64,000 nucleotides of DNA from Lentinula raphanica (GCA_027919835.1 JANVFP010000006.1:1426001-1490000); one strand, 5' to 3'; counted from the first letter of the stretch, positions 32,301 to 45,698 are shown. Notes: generated by a model from the sequence alone, not told the origin. Numbers and translations: made by a program.

Positions 32301-35300
32301 TCAAGCGCGCGGTCTGGAAACTGACGTCTCCGAATTCGTTCTGCCCAACAGTCCACCGACGACACTCGAAACTGTTTCTGTTATCTGGCGCTGCTGATTT
32401 TGGGAATGTTTGACATAGAACAAGCGAATGTTGGTGGAGTTCCATATGCCCAGAGGAGTCATTCCCCGAACAAAGATTTCACCCCAAATCAGTGAAGTGA
32501 GCCAGATAATCGATGCTTCCGACCACTTTGAACCGTGTTACATAGGTAAATCATGAGTGAAACAGATAGAGAATACGTACCACAAATCGCCGAGGTGCAA
32601 GTGGCGGAGCAGGAGGAAGCACATCGACTAGTGTCACTGAACCCAGAAAGTCAAGAATGGTCGACGCAGAACTAGCCTTTTGCGAGGTCTGCATTTCTTG
32701 GACTTTTGGTAGTAGTTCGGAAATCATCAGCATGACGATATCCAGAGGCAGCCTGCCACATGAGCTTGAGTCTCCCATGAGTATGCAAGATAGTAGTCAA
32801 ACGCACCCTTGCTGCCATGAAGCAACCTGGTACGAAAGAGCAATCAGAATCTCGGAAAGAGAATATGTTGAAGGAAAGTACCCATTCAGGAGTTGGAACA
32901 AACCCGTTCCTACCAATTCCAGCAGCTGCGATTCGTTCTAGGCTACCTGCATCTAACGAAGAGGACGAACGTCTTTCTTTCATCTTTCCTTTGGCTCTCT
33001 CAGAAGGTCTTGCACTAGTGGCAGGTTCCGAAGGGGAGACTATGGGCTCCGTGGTCGTTGTGTTTCCACTTTCAGGATCTGAATGAGTTATTTCGTTTGC
33101 CACTGGTACTTGATCGTTGTCGTTTTCGTCATCTTTGTCGAGAAGATTTCTTTTCTCTTCAGGTGCATGATCCTCTCTCGATATCCTTCTGCTTTTTCTT
33201 TTGTCGTCCAGGCTTAACTTTCGAGCTTGGTCCTCCCTTGCAAGCTGAACACGTTTGATCTCTCGAAGACCACGTGCGAGAGTGAAAGTCCCCAGATCTT
33301 CAAAGGTTTTGTGGGCTGCAAGGATCCCGTGAATGAGATTGGGGTTATCGGAGAGGCGATGGAGAATGATCGAGTTGAACATCTCCAGCCTAAAGGATCG
33401 CAGGTGAGACATTTGACGAGAAAAGACACAGCAACTTGAGCAACATACATGAAAAACAAAAGCCGTGGATGTCCCTCGTCTGAAAGCAGAAACAGGGGAT
33501 TCGAAAACGATGTGAATAGTTGAACCAATCTGGTTGAGGATGTGATGCTCAGATTCTTGAAGTAAGGAGCACAGTTTGAAAGAGCGATGATCAGCGCCGG
33601 GTACAATGAGTTGAGCTGCCCAGAGGTTGTAGCCACTATGGAATAGATGGCCTAGATAGATGTCCAATGAGAAGGTGAGTTTTCAGAGGCAAGTGATCGA
33701 CGCACATTGATCAGGAAATCAGCCGCTGTACCAGGAGCAGGATACTTGGACGGCAGGGAGGCTTTGATTGGATTGGTCAAACGTTGCCCGAATGCAGGCT
33801 CCGCCGACAATGTTTGGACGATATATGATAGTGCTCGACAGACTCCGTGCTGCTCTAAGACGCCAAGATGAGAACAATCTCGGATAGCAATGGGACTGTC
33901 ACTGACGTGGTTTGTCCTTGATCTCTAGATTGTAGCAAAGCAGATAGGCAATGAGATCTAAGCCTTGCTCTGAATCCAGCACGTAAGCTCGGAATCGCTG
34001 TTGGATCATCGCTACATCAGACATACATGACAAGACTACGAAAATTAGGCCTGACCTTATTGAGTTCGATCATTTTCCAGAAGAAAATGACTGCAGCCAT
34101 ATATTAAGAGTATGCTTCAGTACGTTTTGAAATCGAAGGCTTACTATTCTCAGCCATATATGGCGTTGATTTTCGGGCTCCAGGGAGTATGTTGTTCATG
34201 TTCATCACTTCATGTTCCATAATTCCAAGAACACCACTGAGGACGAATTGAAAATCTTGCGTCCTGTGCTAGGATGATGTTGTGATATGATATGATTTCA
34301 GTCACGGTGGTACTCACTAATTTCATTAAGAAATATCTGAACGCGTTAGTGCGCGTGGTAGGCGCTGAGGTTTGCTGCTCATTTGTTCCGACCACGACAT
34401 CCCTGGCGCTTCCACTCTGGAAGTCAAGCAGCACGACCAGGAGTTCAAAACAGATGGCAACAAGATTGACACGCGGGTCTTCGCCCTTGAAGACGAGATG
34501 ATTGTAAGGAAGTTTGCCGGCCATGGAGTTTATAGTCATTGGCTGAGCTTGTGGGGAGTTCATGGCAGTATTCAGGAGGGAGCAAAGAATGGTCAAGACA
34601 TCGCGTCGAGGTAGATTTTGTACTAAATGGAGGGTGTACATTGATGGCCTAGAGAAAAGTGAAGAGGCAGGGATATAAATTTGGCGAGACAATAATACCA
34701 GAAGCAAGCGGAGAACTTCGGTTTTATTATTATCATATTGATGACTAGGACCTGGATCGATTGTAGAGCCAATGCCCTTTTCCCTACGTAGAGTCAGCCG
34801 ATTCCTAGAAAGCAAAACTAGTAGCATACCAGATGACATAGTTGATCTTGTAATGGTCTTTCTGAATTTGCATTGGCAGCGTGAATCCACAACAGAACAA
34901 CAAGTCGACTATGGAGCTAAATAGCCGCTCGCCGAGGGATGGAAGTTGTTTCTTCGATATCGAAGTTGAGGGGGGAGTGGACGACGGAAGCGCTGCCGAA
35001 TTGGTCCCATCCTCATCCTCATCCTCATCTTCGTCTTCAATCACGAACTGCGGAGTCTCGCCTTGTTGTCCAGGTCGGATTTCCGGCTCATCTACTTCCA
35101 CCTTCTTCCAAAATACGTCTATCTCGAATGAGCCTGGTTCTCCGCCCTCCATCTCGAATACTACTGGCAGGACTCTCTGCAAAACGCGGAGACAGTTCAG
35201 GACTTCCTTCGTGGTATTCCTTTCCGCAGAACCAGCTCCAGCCTTGATGAATGATGTTGCAAGAGCAGACACTGAGGCTGAAGGTGCCGGAAAGGTATGG

Positions 35301-35750
35301 TCGGAAATAAGATTGAATAGGCGCGAACATATTACACGGATGAGTGTCGCGATATTTTCTGGTGCGTCTGAGAGAGCACGCCGAACTGAGTGGGTGTTAG
35401 CACATGTAATCCTGGTCCGTTTTAGACCTACTGTCGTTTGGGGTTATCAAGGAGAAGACCTCTGAGGGCGAATCGAATAAAGTAACGTACTGGAGGATGA
35501 GATTTGTCAGTTTGAGATAACAAGATACAGAAAGTACCGCACTTGATTCCAGTAACTATCTGTCTCCGGAATGTTCTGTAACAGGGACATCTCTTCAGCT
35601 TGACGAGAAACGTCGATTCGACACGTAGACACGTACTCGAACACCGGCCAGCTTTTGTAAACCGCCTGCCTGACTACGAAAAGCCAGCTTCTCAGAATCG
35701 GAAAGGAGTCCCAATGGTGCAGTCAGTCTCTGTGGAATTTTGGAAAACAT
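32301..35750 (-). CDS. HID1: HID1-family protein (Golgi/trafficking; fungal Ftp105/Hid3-like)
   Basis: Large helical peripheral-membrane protein of the HID1 family, associated with the Golgi and with sorting in animals and with Ubp5 localisation in fission yeast. The start at 35750 reads MFSKIPQRLTAPLGLLSDSE, and NIPETDSYWNQ follows one intron. Conserved blocks include EVLNCLRVLQRVLPVVFE, then LGERLFSSIVDLLFCCGFTLP, EVLRLLLVLLSRQIY, NHLVFKGEDPRVNLVAICFELLVVLLDF-type text, YMAAVIFFWKMIELNKRFRAY, HGVCRALSYIVQTL and KNLSITSSTRLVQLF. An acidic run (IEDEDEDEDEDG) and a disordered, Ser-rich insert before FVPTPEWV are local features. It ends GLLGRTNSETSVSRPRA at 32301. Many short introns are present. 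Dymeclin is the nearest alternative, but the EVLNCLRVLQRVLP block favours HID1. Confidence 0.85.
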
Positions 35751-36085
35751 ATGGGAATGAAAGAGAGTAATCACAACTTCGAGTTTGATCTACAAGTCAA
35801 GCGCCAATGCCGCTGCATAAACTTAAGTCAATAGACGCCCAGAACTGCGACATATATGATATCCGCAGGCTGATGCCAATTCGCTAAAATGGCACACCTC
35901 ATCGCAAAAGAAAAATGCATGAATTGAATGGTTGAGCTACCAATATTATCGCATTAAGAAAAGAGTTCTGGTATATCTAAGTTTGTACAAATTCTCGACT
36001 ACTGCAAGACGAAAATCTAATCATCCAAACTCAAGGGTCATGAACAGGCACGTAGTCCATTTTCTGACATGAGTCCCAAGAGCAA
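35751..36085. other. Intergenic HID1 / cupredoxin gene
   Basis: Upstream of HID1 and 3' of the cupredoxin-like gene. An AT-rich stretch, with no gene seen. Confidence 0.4.
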
Positions 36086-37241
36086 TTAAGCAAGAAGTAT
36101 ACCAACTGCAAGACCAAGAATGACAGTGCTCATGCTTGCAACATTGATAATCGCAGACGATGTATTCGAGGATGCAGATGAGCCAGAAGATGCTCCGCTG
36201 GTACCAGTTGCAGCAGGTGTAGCAGTGGCGATACCATGTACTCCACCAGTGACAGGACCACCACTGGTTTGCTAGATATGTATAACACATTAGTAGGAGA
36301 GCCTCAAAAACTAGAATATCTCAGAACATACAGTGACCTCGTTACTACCTATCTGCATGGCGGCAGCTTGGAAGGCATCAAATGTAAGAGAACCATTTGT
36401 AGGAGCTATTAGGCAGTGCAGTGGATGGTGAGTAGTGAGTGCATTGTAAGCATATTCGCTTTCTTACCGTTGATACTTCCAACCATTCCCATTCCACAGT
36501 GTAGGATTTGTTTGCAATGGAACCAAATACTATGAACGAACACAGCGTGAGCCAATTCAAAATACTCATGACAAGAGAATAACCTACGCTGTATAAATGA
36601 AAGGACCGATAAAACCAGAGCGATTCAGCACTCATGAGATTCAAACAATGGTCAAACTGATTAAAAACGCACGTTGGTCATCGGTAATGTTGATAGTAAA
36701 TTGCACGGCATTCGTGAGTCCTGAATCGAATCCATTTCCTGTCCCAGCTGAAGAGTTGGCTGTAAGATACGTGCAAGGTTGTGCGAACGATGACTGCGTG
36801 ACTGAATGGGGTATGTCGCCACTATGGATTTACCGTCAGCCTATCATGCTACATTTTCAACAAGTCCAGAATACAACAAACCCAGGGAACCAGAACGTCA
36901 CAAGTGTCCCGACCTAGAAGTTAGTACCATCAATGAGTTTGATTTCTCTCAAGGAAAAATATGAGGCAACCCACTGGAGCACTGATGTTGGCAGGGTGGA
37001 ACACAAAGTTACCTCAAAGGATCCAAGAGAGTCAGTCACTATATTCTCAGCACTCAATGCGAAAGGACTTACCATTGAACGCAACGTCAATGTTCATATG
37101 CCCCTGGGTGTCTGCAGGCGCCGAGGGAGCAGAAGCAGGTGCAGCGGTGGTAGTCGTTCCAGAACCTGGCGGGGGACCATAAATCTGAGCCGAGACCAGA
37201 GCGGGGACAGCAAGGACATAGACGAGAGTCGTGAAAATCAT
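36086..37241 (-). CDS. Cupredoxin-like secreted, probably GPI-anchored protein
   Basis: Extracellular protein of the fungal serine-rich cupredoxin group. The signal peptide MIFTTLVYVLAVPALVSA begins at 37241, followed by an APASAPSAPADTQGH linker. Cupredoxin features spread over several exons include a PCTYLTANSSAGTGNGFDSG block, FTINITDDQRA and IWFHCKQILHCGMGMVGSIN, in which Cys, His and Met match type-1 copper ligands. After SLTFDAFQAAAM a Ser/Thr/Gly-rich stalk leads to a hydrophobic C-terminus (STVILGLAVGILLA), a typical GPI signal. Exact exon borders between 36560 and 37080 are not fully resolved. Copper binding and a redox or surface role are inferred. Confidence 0.82.
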
Positions 37242-38872
37242 GGTTCTGTGAGTGGTCGAAAGTTGGAATGGGAGGTGGGATTTTTCAATCCCAATCCTGG
37301 CTACTTATACACTAAGGTTGCCTCTGGAGGCATTTTGGCGTGAGTTGCAACTGAGCTGCGGAAAGGAAGGCGTGCCGTGAAAAATGTATAGAGAGGACCA
37401 TGGCTGTAGCTTCGTTTGGATATGAAAAGAGCTATACTTGACCTTTTCTTCACATGAACATGAAAGATGTCTAGAGATGCAGACGTGATTGATCTGACAA
37501 GTTCCATCAATCCCTCGATCAAAATTCCTGGTCGATGGCTATTGGCTGAACCCTGCTGAACCATGGATTCGAGACGGATAAAGCATCCCATTGGCTTCCA
37601 GCCTCATATAAGAATTGAGGAAGATGAAAAGATATTCGCAATCTTTTTGTCGCTGAATTCAGAACTTCCGAAGGCGGTTGAGGAGCTGATATAGTCGTAA
37701 CGAGATCCTATTTCTGGGAACATCATTCGCCGGGCAACATTCCTTCCCTCAGTATCCTGTTATTGTCACACGAATGGCAGGGAACTCCTTTCCCGTTGTG
37801 GTATATCGTATAGCATCCATACCTGTACGCGGGACTCAATCATCGTCTATCATCGTGCGCCCAACAGATCGCTGGAATCCGGTTAGCCCCTTCAGTGCGA
37901 TTCTTCCCAGAGAGTGAGTTCCGGGTATGACATTTCCTCTCAGTCTCCACCTCGTCTGACCCACCTATAGACACGTTCCCAGATCGAAGTGTATATGTAT
38001 GCTATTGTTCATACGCTAGCCGAAAGCGTTGTCTGGCGCTGTCAATATGCTCCAGGAGGTGCTGCGGAAAGTCGTACCATTTTTACCTATCTTTTGTCAA
38101 GCACACAAGAAAGGTGAAGGAACGGAAAAAATCGGATCCTTCGAGCACAGGACACAGCAAGGACACAGAGCTTCGACATAGATGAAATCATGTATACTTA
38201 GCACCCGATTCGTTTCATGCTTTTTTGAGCACAATCATCCCGCGTCTGGGATGATTTGTCTGATTTGAACTGCGCGACGGTCTCCAACGACGATCTGAAA
38301 ACAATAGTTGCCCACAGCCCAGCAGAGCGCACCCTAGCGCACCTAGGAGGTTCAGTAGAAAGCTGTAATTCCCACCGGTCCAAGCTGGAAATATCGAGCG
38401 CAAGTGGTTCGTCCGATGATCGTATGCAGTTTCGAGGCATTCAATGCAAGTGCAACGAATGATCCTGCAGAATACATATAACGGAGGACCAAGGAGTGCC
38501 TTGGAAGGTTCCACCGTCCGATGTAGAAGAGGGATGCAAGACAAGATACTTCGGGGACACAACGATACATTTCTGCCTATCCGAGTTCTTGTCGAAGGTC
38601 CGAAAAGGCTATGAGCACAGAGAAGTAAGCGAACTGGGAAAGTAACTGATGCAACACGAGACCGCTCACCCAAGGGTTGTATGTATGTGGAACACAGGAC
38701 GCGAAAGCGCAACTTCAGACTCACTCCCTTCTTCAAGGGGGGCATGGTGTTAGCTGTTCATGAGCGTGGAGGAGTGGGTTTTCGAAAGAACTGAATCGCC
38801 TACGCCAACAAAGAGACATTGGAAAGAAGCAGAATAAAGATATTCCAAAACAGGCTACAAGAACAGGAAGCA
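37242..38872. other. Mostly empty region with one doubtful minus-strand gene (38198-38745)
   Basis: From the ATG at 38745 the minus strand opens MPPLKKG, followed by a possible donor. The single frame to 38215 (176 codons) is Arg- and Cys-rich and looks translated out of phase. Another frame of the same stretch encodes hydrophobic text (SLFYIGRWNLPRHSLVLRYM and AGSFVALALNASKLH) that could be a small spliced membrane protein. I could not build a consistent model. Nothing is supportable at 37242-38197. Confidence 0.3.
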
Positions 38873-40802
38873 TCACAGAATTTTAGAGCTGTTACTCGAT
38901 TGAGGCATAGAGGATTCAGGTTCAGCCAGTGGCGCAGGTTCTGAAGGAGAACTTTCCATAGCTGTGGAAGCAGAGAGCGGATCATTCTATCAGATACATG
39001 TACACGTCCGCAGAGAGAGAACGACTCGCCATTGAGATCAGTACCGTTCGCTACATTGTTGGTCATACCTTCACCCCGGAACCTTACAGCCTTCACTCGA
39101 AGAGTCCTGAGGTTGACAAGGGAAAGTATGCCTGATTCAGAGAACTCTGGGACCAGCACCAGGCGACATCGTTTCCGCAATCCATCGTCCTTGCCAGTGT
39201 CTTCCACTAATTTGGTCGCGAACTTCTTTTGCCCACCAACAATATATATGTCTGGTGTTTCTTTTAGGATGAACGGGTCTGCAGTGAAGTATGGGTGGCA
39301 CCAAAGGGTATCGGGCGCTGTAGGAGCAATATGCCTCCATTTGAGTGTCGATTCGACGATACCTAAGTGGGTATGAGGCGGAGAAGGCAGATACTTGAAC
39401 ATGTCATTGACGGGTTGGCCAGAATGCAACAAAAGAGTCCGAGTGTTGGATGAGGAGTCGGAAGAGATATTGAGGTATGTAGGATTAGTTTCGCATGCGA
39501 AGGAAGAAAATGAGGACACCGCTCCGAACATAGCTCGAGGAAAAGGTTGCTGGGGTAGAATGACACCAGACGGATCTGCGCCGCCGGGAAGAACATGAAG
39601 TGGCATGACTCGACCTATATCAAGTAGATGACTTGACAATGTAACGATGGGATGTGATGAAAAAGTCGTGCCGTCGTATGCAAATTTGCGCTTTTGGGCG
39701 GTTGGGAATTAGGCAAGTCTCGGGACGATGACAGTGTGAGCTCACCGTCTTTTTATCTCCTTCTGCATCCAATTCTCCCTTGCCCGTCACGAGCATTGGG
39801 GCCATAGAATTTCCCGCAATGATGAGACGGGATATCCGGGAGGCAGAAAAGTTATCATCTGTGCTCCCCTCTTCACCCGTTAAGTATTCGATCAACAGCT
39901 GTATTTGGCCATCAGAAGATGAAGGAGCTCCGACGTTGAGTCCCGAAATAATACCGATCCATTCGTCGGTAGGTAAGTCCTCTGAATTTGAGGCTGTAGA
40001 CCAGGTGGTTATTAAATTGTACTGACGTGCTTTAAACACGTACTGTCTTTTTCCACCGGGAATTGCGATCCTGCTTCGATCGTTGCGGAAGGTTGCGGGG
40101 CAAGGCCAGCGTAGCATATGTCCACTACTTCGAATTTACCATCTGAAGTCTCCATACCCAAAGCTCCGATGATGACCCCCGTAACCAATCGCTCTGATTT
40201 CAAACGTTCGCCAACAAGCTGTATCCGACCTGATTCATCTTCAATCATGATTTGGTCTTCTCCAGAGTAGTAGTAAGGAGGAGGCGGAGGTGCAGGGATT
40301 GAATGCTACTAGTGTATCAGCGATGTTGGCCCAACGTAAAGATCGAGAACTCGCACATCTCGGGCAATATCTTCCATGACATTGGGCTTCAGCGGCATGT
40401 CCATGTACACAGTACCGATGATATAGCAGAGCTTTGAAGGTTCGACTTCAAGAACTCTAGGAACAAAAGAAGGCTTTCCTGATTTGTGAAGCCTTTTCAA
40501 CGATGAACTATAACGCAAGTCCTCGAATGACGCACCAGGAAGGTTAGACCATTGCCTCACTGCGTTTTCCTGAACAAAGCCTCTGAGGGCCGAGAGTCGA
40601 AGAAAGTAAATGTTGGAGTATTGAAACTTGTAGGATTTGTTTCTTGAGTCGATAATGAAAGAAGAGTTCTGCGAACTCAGAGGTGTGACCGTTGTTTTGG
40701 CGCGTTCTAATTGTGTATCTGGAATAGGTCTGAGAGGTCGTCGTCGTTAAGAGAGCCACAGTCGCAAAGAATGTAGACTGACAGAGACGCGATGTTGACC
40801 AT
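38873..40802 (-). CDS. POLD2: DNA polymerase delta small subunit (POLD2 / Pol31 / Cdc1)
   Basis: Accessory B-subunit of replicative DNA polymerase delta. The start at 40802 encodes MVNIASL, and a 58-nt intron joins PIPDTQLERAKTTVTPLSS. Conserved text follows: YSNIYFLRLSALRGFVQENA, then SKLCYIIGTVYMDMPLKPNV, DQIMIEDESGRIQLVGERL, VTGVIIGALGMETSDGKFEV, DGQIQLLIEYLTGE, RLIIAGNSMAP, MPLHVLPGGADPSGVILPQQ, FPRAMFGAVSSF, LLLHSGQPVNDMFKYLPSP, and TLWCHPYFTADPFILKETPD, ending in a short disordered acidic/Ser tail. This is the OB-fold plus inactive calcineurin-like phosphoesterase layout of the family. A 44-nt intron near 38955-39000 removes an out-of-frame tail. It shares a 67-bp promoter with the RAD51 paralogue. 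Confidence 0.93.
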
Positions 40803-40869
40803 TTCGAATATTTGTGGCGGTGGTAGAGAGAAAGTGAAAAGCGCGTTGTTGACTTTTGTTTACGCGTTC
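40803..40869. promoter_or_regulatory. 67-bp bidirectional promoter with MluI cell-cycle box
   Basis: Separates the start codons of POLD2 and the RAD51 paralogue. It contains ACGCGT at 40862-40867 and AAGCGCGTT near 40838-40846, both resembling sites of fungal MBF/SBF G1/S factors. The box almost touches the right-hand ATG. Confidence 0.6.
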
Positions 40870-42387
40870 ATGTCTCTCGCGTCTCTTGCTGCTCTTTCAT
40901 CCTCTCAAAAAGCTTTGCTCAAACGAGGTCTTTCTGTCTTCTCTTACAAAAGATCAAATACTCATAAGTCGCTGTAGGGAAAATAACAACAGTATCTGAT
41001 CTCATACTAACTCCTGCCCAAGATATCGCACGGAAATGCAGGATCTCTCCATTAGAGATAATTGCCATCGTGGACGCGGTGTCCAAAGCCCATCAGATAC
41101 ATTCATTGACTTTGGAAGAACTGCTTGCTCCTCCCAACTTATACGGCACTTGCACATCTGGTGACGCACGTCTAGATGCTACACTGGGTGGAGGGTTCCG
41201 CACTGGAATGATATGGGAAGTCGCTGGAGAAAGGTTTTTCTACACGCCCAGTCTCATTGAGCATAATCTCACTCAATCGCTATAGTGCAGCTGGGAAGAC
41301 CCAGCTAGCTCTCCGAATGTCCTTGCTTGTGCAGTTATCAACAGAACTAAACGGGCTTGCTGGCTCTGCTTGCTACTTGCTTACTTCGGGAAAACTTCCA
41401 ACTTCTCGCATCGTGGAGATCTCCCAGCACCATCCTTTGCTTGGTTCATCAGACGAATGCGGTCTTGGCGATATACACACTATGACTATACCTAGTATCG
41501 ACTTTCTAATCCAAACACTGTCCAGCCTCCTCCCGAATTTCATCGAACAGAAGTTGGAGCAGCACAAGCTCAAGGCCACCGTCAAACCAGTACGATTAGT
41601 GGTCATAGATGCGCTCGGAGAACTCTTCCACTCCTCAGACAAAACCTCGACTCAAACTCTAGTCAAACGCGCAAAGAATGTCAATGAAATATCTGCGCAT
41701 CTACACTCTATTGCGAGCAGATATGGCATCATTGTCATTGTTCTGAATGAAGTTGTAGATGCATTCGAGCGAGCATCAGACAACGAAGAGAATTCAGCTG
41801 ATGCTCTTTCATACGCGAATCAATCCAAATGGTTTGCTAGAGCACACAGTCTACCTGGGGAAGATCGGAAAGAGGCGAGTCTAGGTCTAGTTTGGGCAAA
41901 TCAGATCAATGCTCGTATCATGATGTCTCGAACTGGCCGAAGGCGATACATAACGTCTGAAGATTCGTTGAATCAAAAACGTCAGAAACTGGATGGCAAA
42001 CATGGCACTCGAATCACACCTTCGGACCAAATCGAAAGCCTTGAACTCGTCCGTCGCCTGAGCGTTGTTTTCAGCTCAGTATCGGATCCTGGGTCGCTCG
42101 ACTATATCGTCGATGCAGCCGGTATAATTTCCTTGGAAGAACAGAAGTCAACCGAAACAGGAGTGATGAAAGAGCCTGTGGCTTCAACCTCGCCGGCTGG
42201 TGTCATCCCAGATGCGACCCCCAATCCACAAATTGCCCCTCTGGATGTAGGCTTCGTAGAAAGCGAGAATGCGGTGAATGATCCTTCCTCTGATTCAATC
42301 ACGGCCCCGGATAACGAAGAAGAGTGGGAGGCTTTCTGGGATAAGGACGAAATAACCGAAGAAATGTATCTTGCCGCGGATAAGTAG
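40870..42387 (+). CDS. RAD57: RAD51 paralogue, RAD57/XRCC3-like recombination ATPase
   Basis: Mediator of homologous recombination in the RecA/RAD51 superfamily. Three exons (40870-40927, 41023-41233, 41286-42387) sum to 456 residues. The N-terminus (MSLASLAALSSSQKALLKRD) is a short helical domain. LDATLGGGFRTGMIWEVAGE follows, and Walker A (GESAAGKTQ) forms across the second intron. ACYLLTSGKLPTSRIVEIS is the expected motif after Walker A, and RLVVIDALGELFHS is Walker B. Next is a NEVVDAFE block, then LGLVWANQINARIMMSRTGR. An acidic tail (EEEWEAFWDKDEITEEMY) ends the protein. RAD57 and XRCC3 are orthologous subgroups, so the symbol is provisional. Confidence 0.88.
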
Positions 42388-42563
42388 TGTAATGGAAATG
42401 GACCTTCGACTGTTCACTAAATGATCTCCCGACGAGGGGTCGACTGTAATGGACAAATACTGGTACAGATTGGAGCTACTAATACATATACCCATGATTC
42501 CTAAAAGTTAATACACTGACTCTACTTATCTACATTTGAGTTTCGGGCTTGACGCCTCCACTC

Positions 42564-43638
42564 TTATCTTTTCTGGTCATGATGGTCAACGTAGAGAGGA
42601 ACATCCACCCAACCATCCAGGAGCTCCGTTGGCTGGACCTTCCGAGGTGGTGGCATGTCTTCATAGAACAGTGTGAACTTCGGATTCCAAGTTTTCGAAG
42701 AAATATTGAAGTCGGTGAAAGGGTCGTGCAGTGGAGTAGGCACTTGTTCGTTCGGCTGGCCAATCTTGGTGAAACCCCAATTGACGATGTTTCCGACTGT
42801 CGCTGTGAATTTCGTCAACAGTCTGGTATATTGCGGGACTCGATGCACGTACCTAGGGCAGCCGTGACAAACGAGATGGCAACCAAAAATTGGGACGCAC
42901 GACACGAATGTGGCTCTATCGACGAAAGATCTCTGCACATAACACCATTCTGGATGCGACTGGTGAACAAGAAACCGTTGCCTGAAGCATGCGTTAGGGG
43001 AGCTCGAAGAGAGCCGACAGACTATAGCTTACAGAGAGCACTGACAGCCAGAGCTGAGAAAACCACATAATTGCGTATTCGAATTGCCTCGAACATTCGA
43101 TGGTCGAAGCGATGAATCAGATAAAATGCAATGAGAATGAGAGAGAGCCAGTTCGGAATCTGGAATAGAGCTTCCCAAACTTGATAGAAAAAATTGTAAG
43201 AAATATGCATTAGACCAACGCACAGCGGGGACAACGCACCAGTCCCTGATCCAAGGGCAAGGGAAATTACGAGCAAAAATGCAACAACTGCGTTATTGAG
43301 GGCGATGAATACTACAAACCGACGAATGAGCTAAGCCTCTCCTTCAATGGATTCGGGTAATGCTCACATATTAAAGTACCCCGACACAGTCTGAGATTGC
43401 GAAGTCTGAGCTTCAACAATGCTGTGTCTCTTCTGACCTCTGCAATGTGTGCCTCCTCCTCTCCTGGATGCAGGAAAAACTTGCGTTGTGGCCGAAGGGG
43501 AACATAAGTCATCGGTGGCATCTTGATTTTCTGTGATGCTTTCCTAGCCCGTTCTGCTTGCTCGCGAGTTTTGTACACATGATTTGGGCCGTGTTTGGGG
43601 ATACATTGCATCTCGATGGAGTCAACGATGGGATTCAT
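42564..43638 (-). CDS. Hypothetical multi-pass membrane protein
   Basis: Starts at 43638 with a soluble N-terminus (MNPIVDSIEMQCIPKHGPNH) and a charged helix RDTALLKLRLRNLRL. A spliced membrane region follows: FVVFIALNNAVVAFLLVISLAL, a loop with CVGLMHISYNFFYQVWEALF, NWLSLILIAFYLIH and NYVVFSALAVSAL, so three or four helices. The C-terminus is soluble (NWGFTKIGQPNEQVPTPLHD, LFYEDMPPPRKVQPTELL) and ends DVPLYVDHHDQKR. At least three introns are needed. No known family is recognised, and the location could be any internal membrane. The 3' end converges on the RAD51 paralogue. Confidence 0.7.
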
Positions 43639-44764
43639 AGCGGAGATGGAGGAAACGAAGGAGAGTGCGAAAAAGGGAGAAGGAAAGAGCGAAGGGAGTG
43701 GATGGGACTTTGAGGGATGTAGATGCTAAGGGAGTGAATGTATGAAGAGAATGCCTTCACAGAGTTCGAAAGACCAGCGGACGATTTAGCAATGGGGCGG
43801 GATAGTAGGTGGTCAGAGCATAAAAGCAAACCAAGAGTCTTTTATACTCGTTTGACCACTGTGGTCTCACGGTCTGTGGAAGTTGGTCCAACAGTCCTCG
43901 TCTACCTTTTATGGTGATGGCCAAGCAATGACCCTGGCGCAAAGATCTGGAAGCGGACAACAATGGCTCAATGTACTTACTTTCATTGTCCATTATGATG
44001 AACGTTCCATTGATGGATATTCGCAAAAGGGAATCTGCAAAGACCTATGTAGATCAGTCGTTGAGTTGTATGCTTTCAGATCGATAAAACAGATGGAAAG
44101 GATATATATCGAGATAGAGAAGTTACGTCCATGGAGCATTTCGCAGGATAGGATGGCACGGCTCATCTCAACGAGTTGTGAGTGGCGGGAGTCGGAAGAG
44201 AGGGATTTGGAAACCAGACTTGCTCCAGAGTAAGATAACGACAGTTGGCACTCATGATCATGCATATACCGTAGAATGGGTAGAAAAAACGACCATGTTC
44301 CAATCTGTTCCAATGTACAAGAGGTTCCTTCAGATTTCTTCATTGAGTCTTGCGGTGAAAGATGAGGCCTAAGGCCGCGGTATTTTGTAGAGACCAGTGC
44401 CAGCTAGTAGGAGACAAAGTAGGCCAGGCCTGATTGATGGCTATGTATCCGTTGTCCATACCTCGAAATTTCGACAAAGGCTCGTTGAAGAAAGGTTGTG
44501 GGAACTCACGGTGATGGTCACGGAAGTTGCACCATCTGAGACTGCCGTTGACTTTCAGCGAGTATAATCGATTAATATTGTTACATTGCGTTCAAATTGA
44601 GAAAGGGCATACTAATATACAAAGGATCAAGCCATCGATGACGTTCCTGGTGCAACATGAAAGGTGTACCAAGGAAGGCTTGAGAGAGAAAAGTATATAA
44701 TATGGATATCAGCCAGGCTCCGATTCTAGTGTCCAACAAGATGATATAAAGACGCAGTGATAGA
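43639..44764. other. Intergenic with unconvincing ORFs
   Basis: Overlapping frames on opposite strands at 43883-44233 (+) and 43993-44343 (-) each exceed 110 codons, but neither has a recognised domain or ATG context that stands out. AGGCCTAAGGCC occurs near 44367. Left unassigned. Confidence 0.35.
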
Positions 44765-45379
<615 letters not shown>

Positions 45380-45698
45380 GTTTGTGGTTTGAGATGTGTG
45401 ATTAGGATATCGAGCGTAGGATGGTAAAAAAAAGTTGTGGAAAAGAACAGCAGTGGTGGTGGTCCAAGACGAACAGGCGTTTATAACACGAGTTACGAAT
45501 CAATACAATTGTAAACAAATAGTAACGACTCATTTTTCGATCTGCTTCCGTCTGGCTCTGGCCCGCGATTTTCCAAAAATTGACTATTCAGCTTTTTGAC
45601 TACGATGGTTTTACAGTAGAGGAAAATAAATAGATAATACCACACTACGGTCGTAGAAGGAGTCCAATTTGCGAATCAACTTAAAGAGGGTATACCGC
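45380..45698. other. Intergenic ATG8 / SPFH gene
   Basis: Upstream of ATG8 and 3' of the SPFH gene. AT-rich; no gene seen. Confidence 0.4.

Noticed and set aside
34990..35045. TCCTCA/TCATCC microsatellite
   Set aside because: It encodes the acidic Glu/Asp run of HID1 and needs no separate explanation.
38198..38745. 176-codon minus-strand frame starting MPPLKKG
   Set aside because: The composition looks out of phase (many Arg, Cys), and alternative frames with hydrophobic text could not be joined into a consistent model.
41070..41285. RAD51-paralogue start at position 41070
   Set aside because: The codon there is GTG. The exon at 40870-40927 supplies an ATG and a typical N-terminal helix in frame.
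43883..44343. Opposing frames longer than 110 codons
   Set aside because: They overlap on opposite strands, have no recognised domain and no splice-supported extension.
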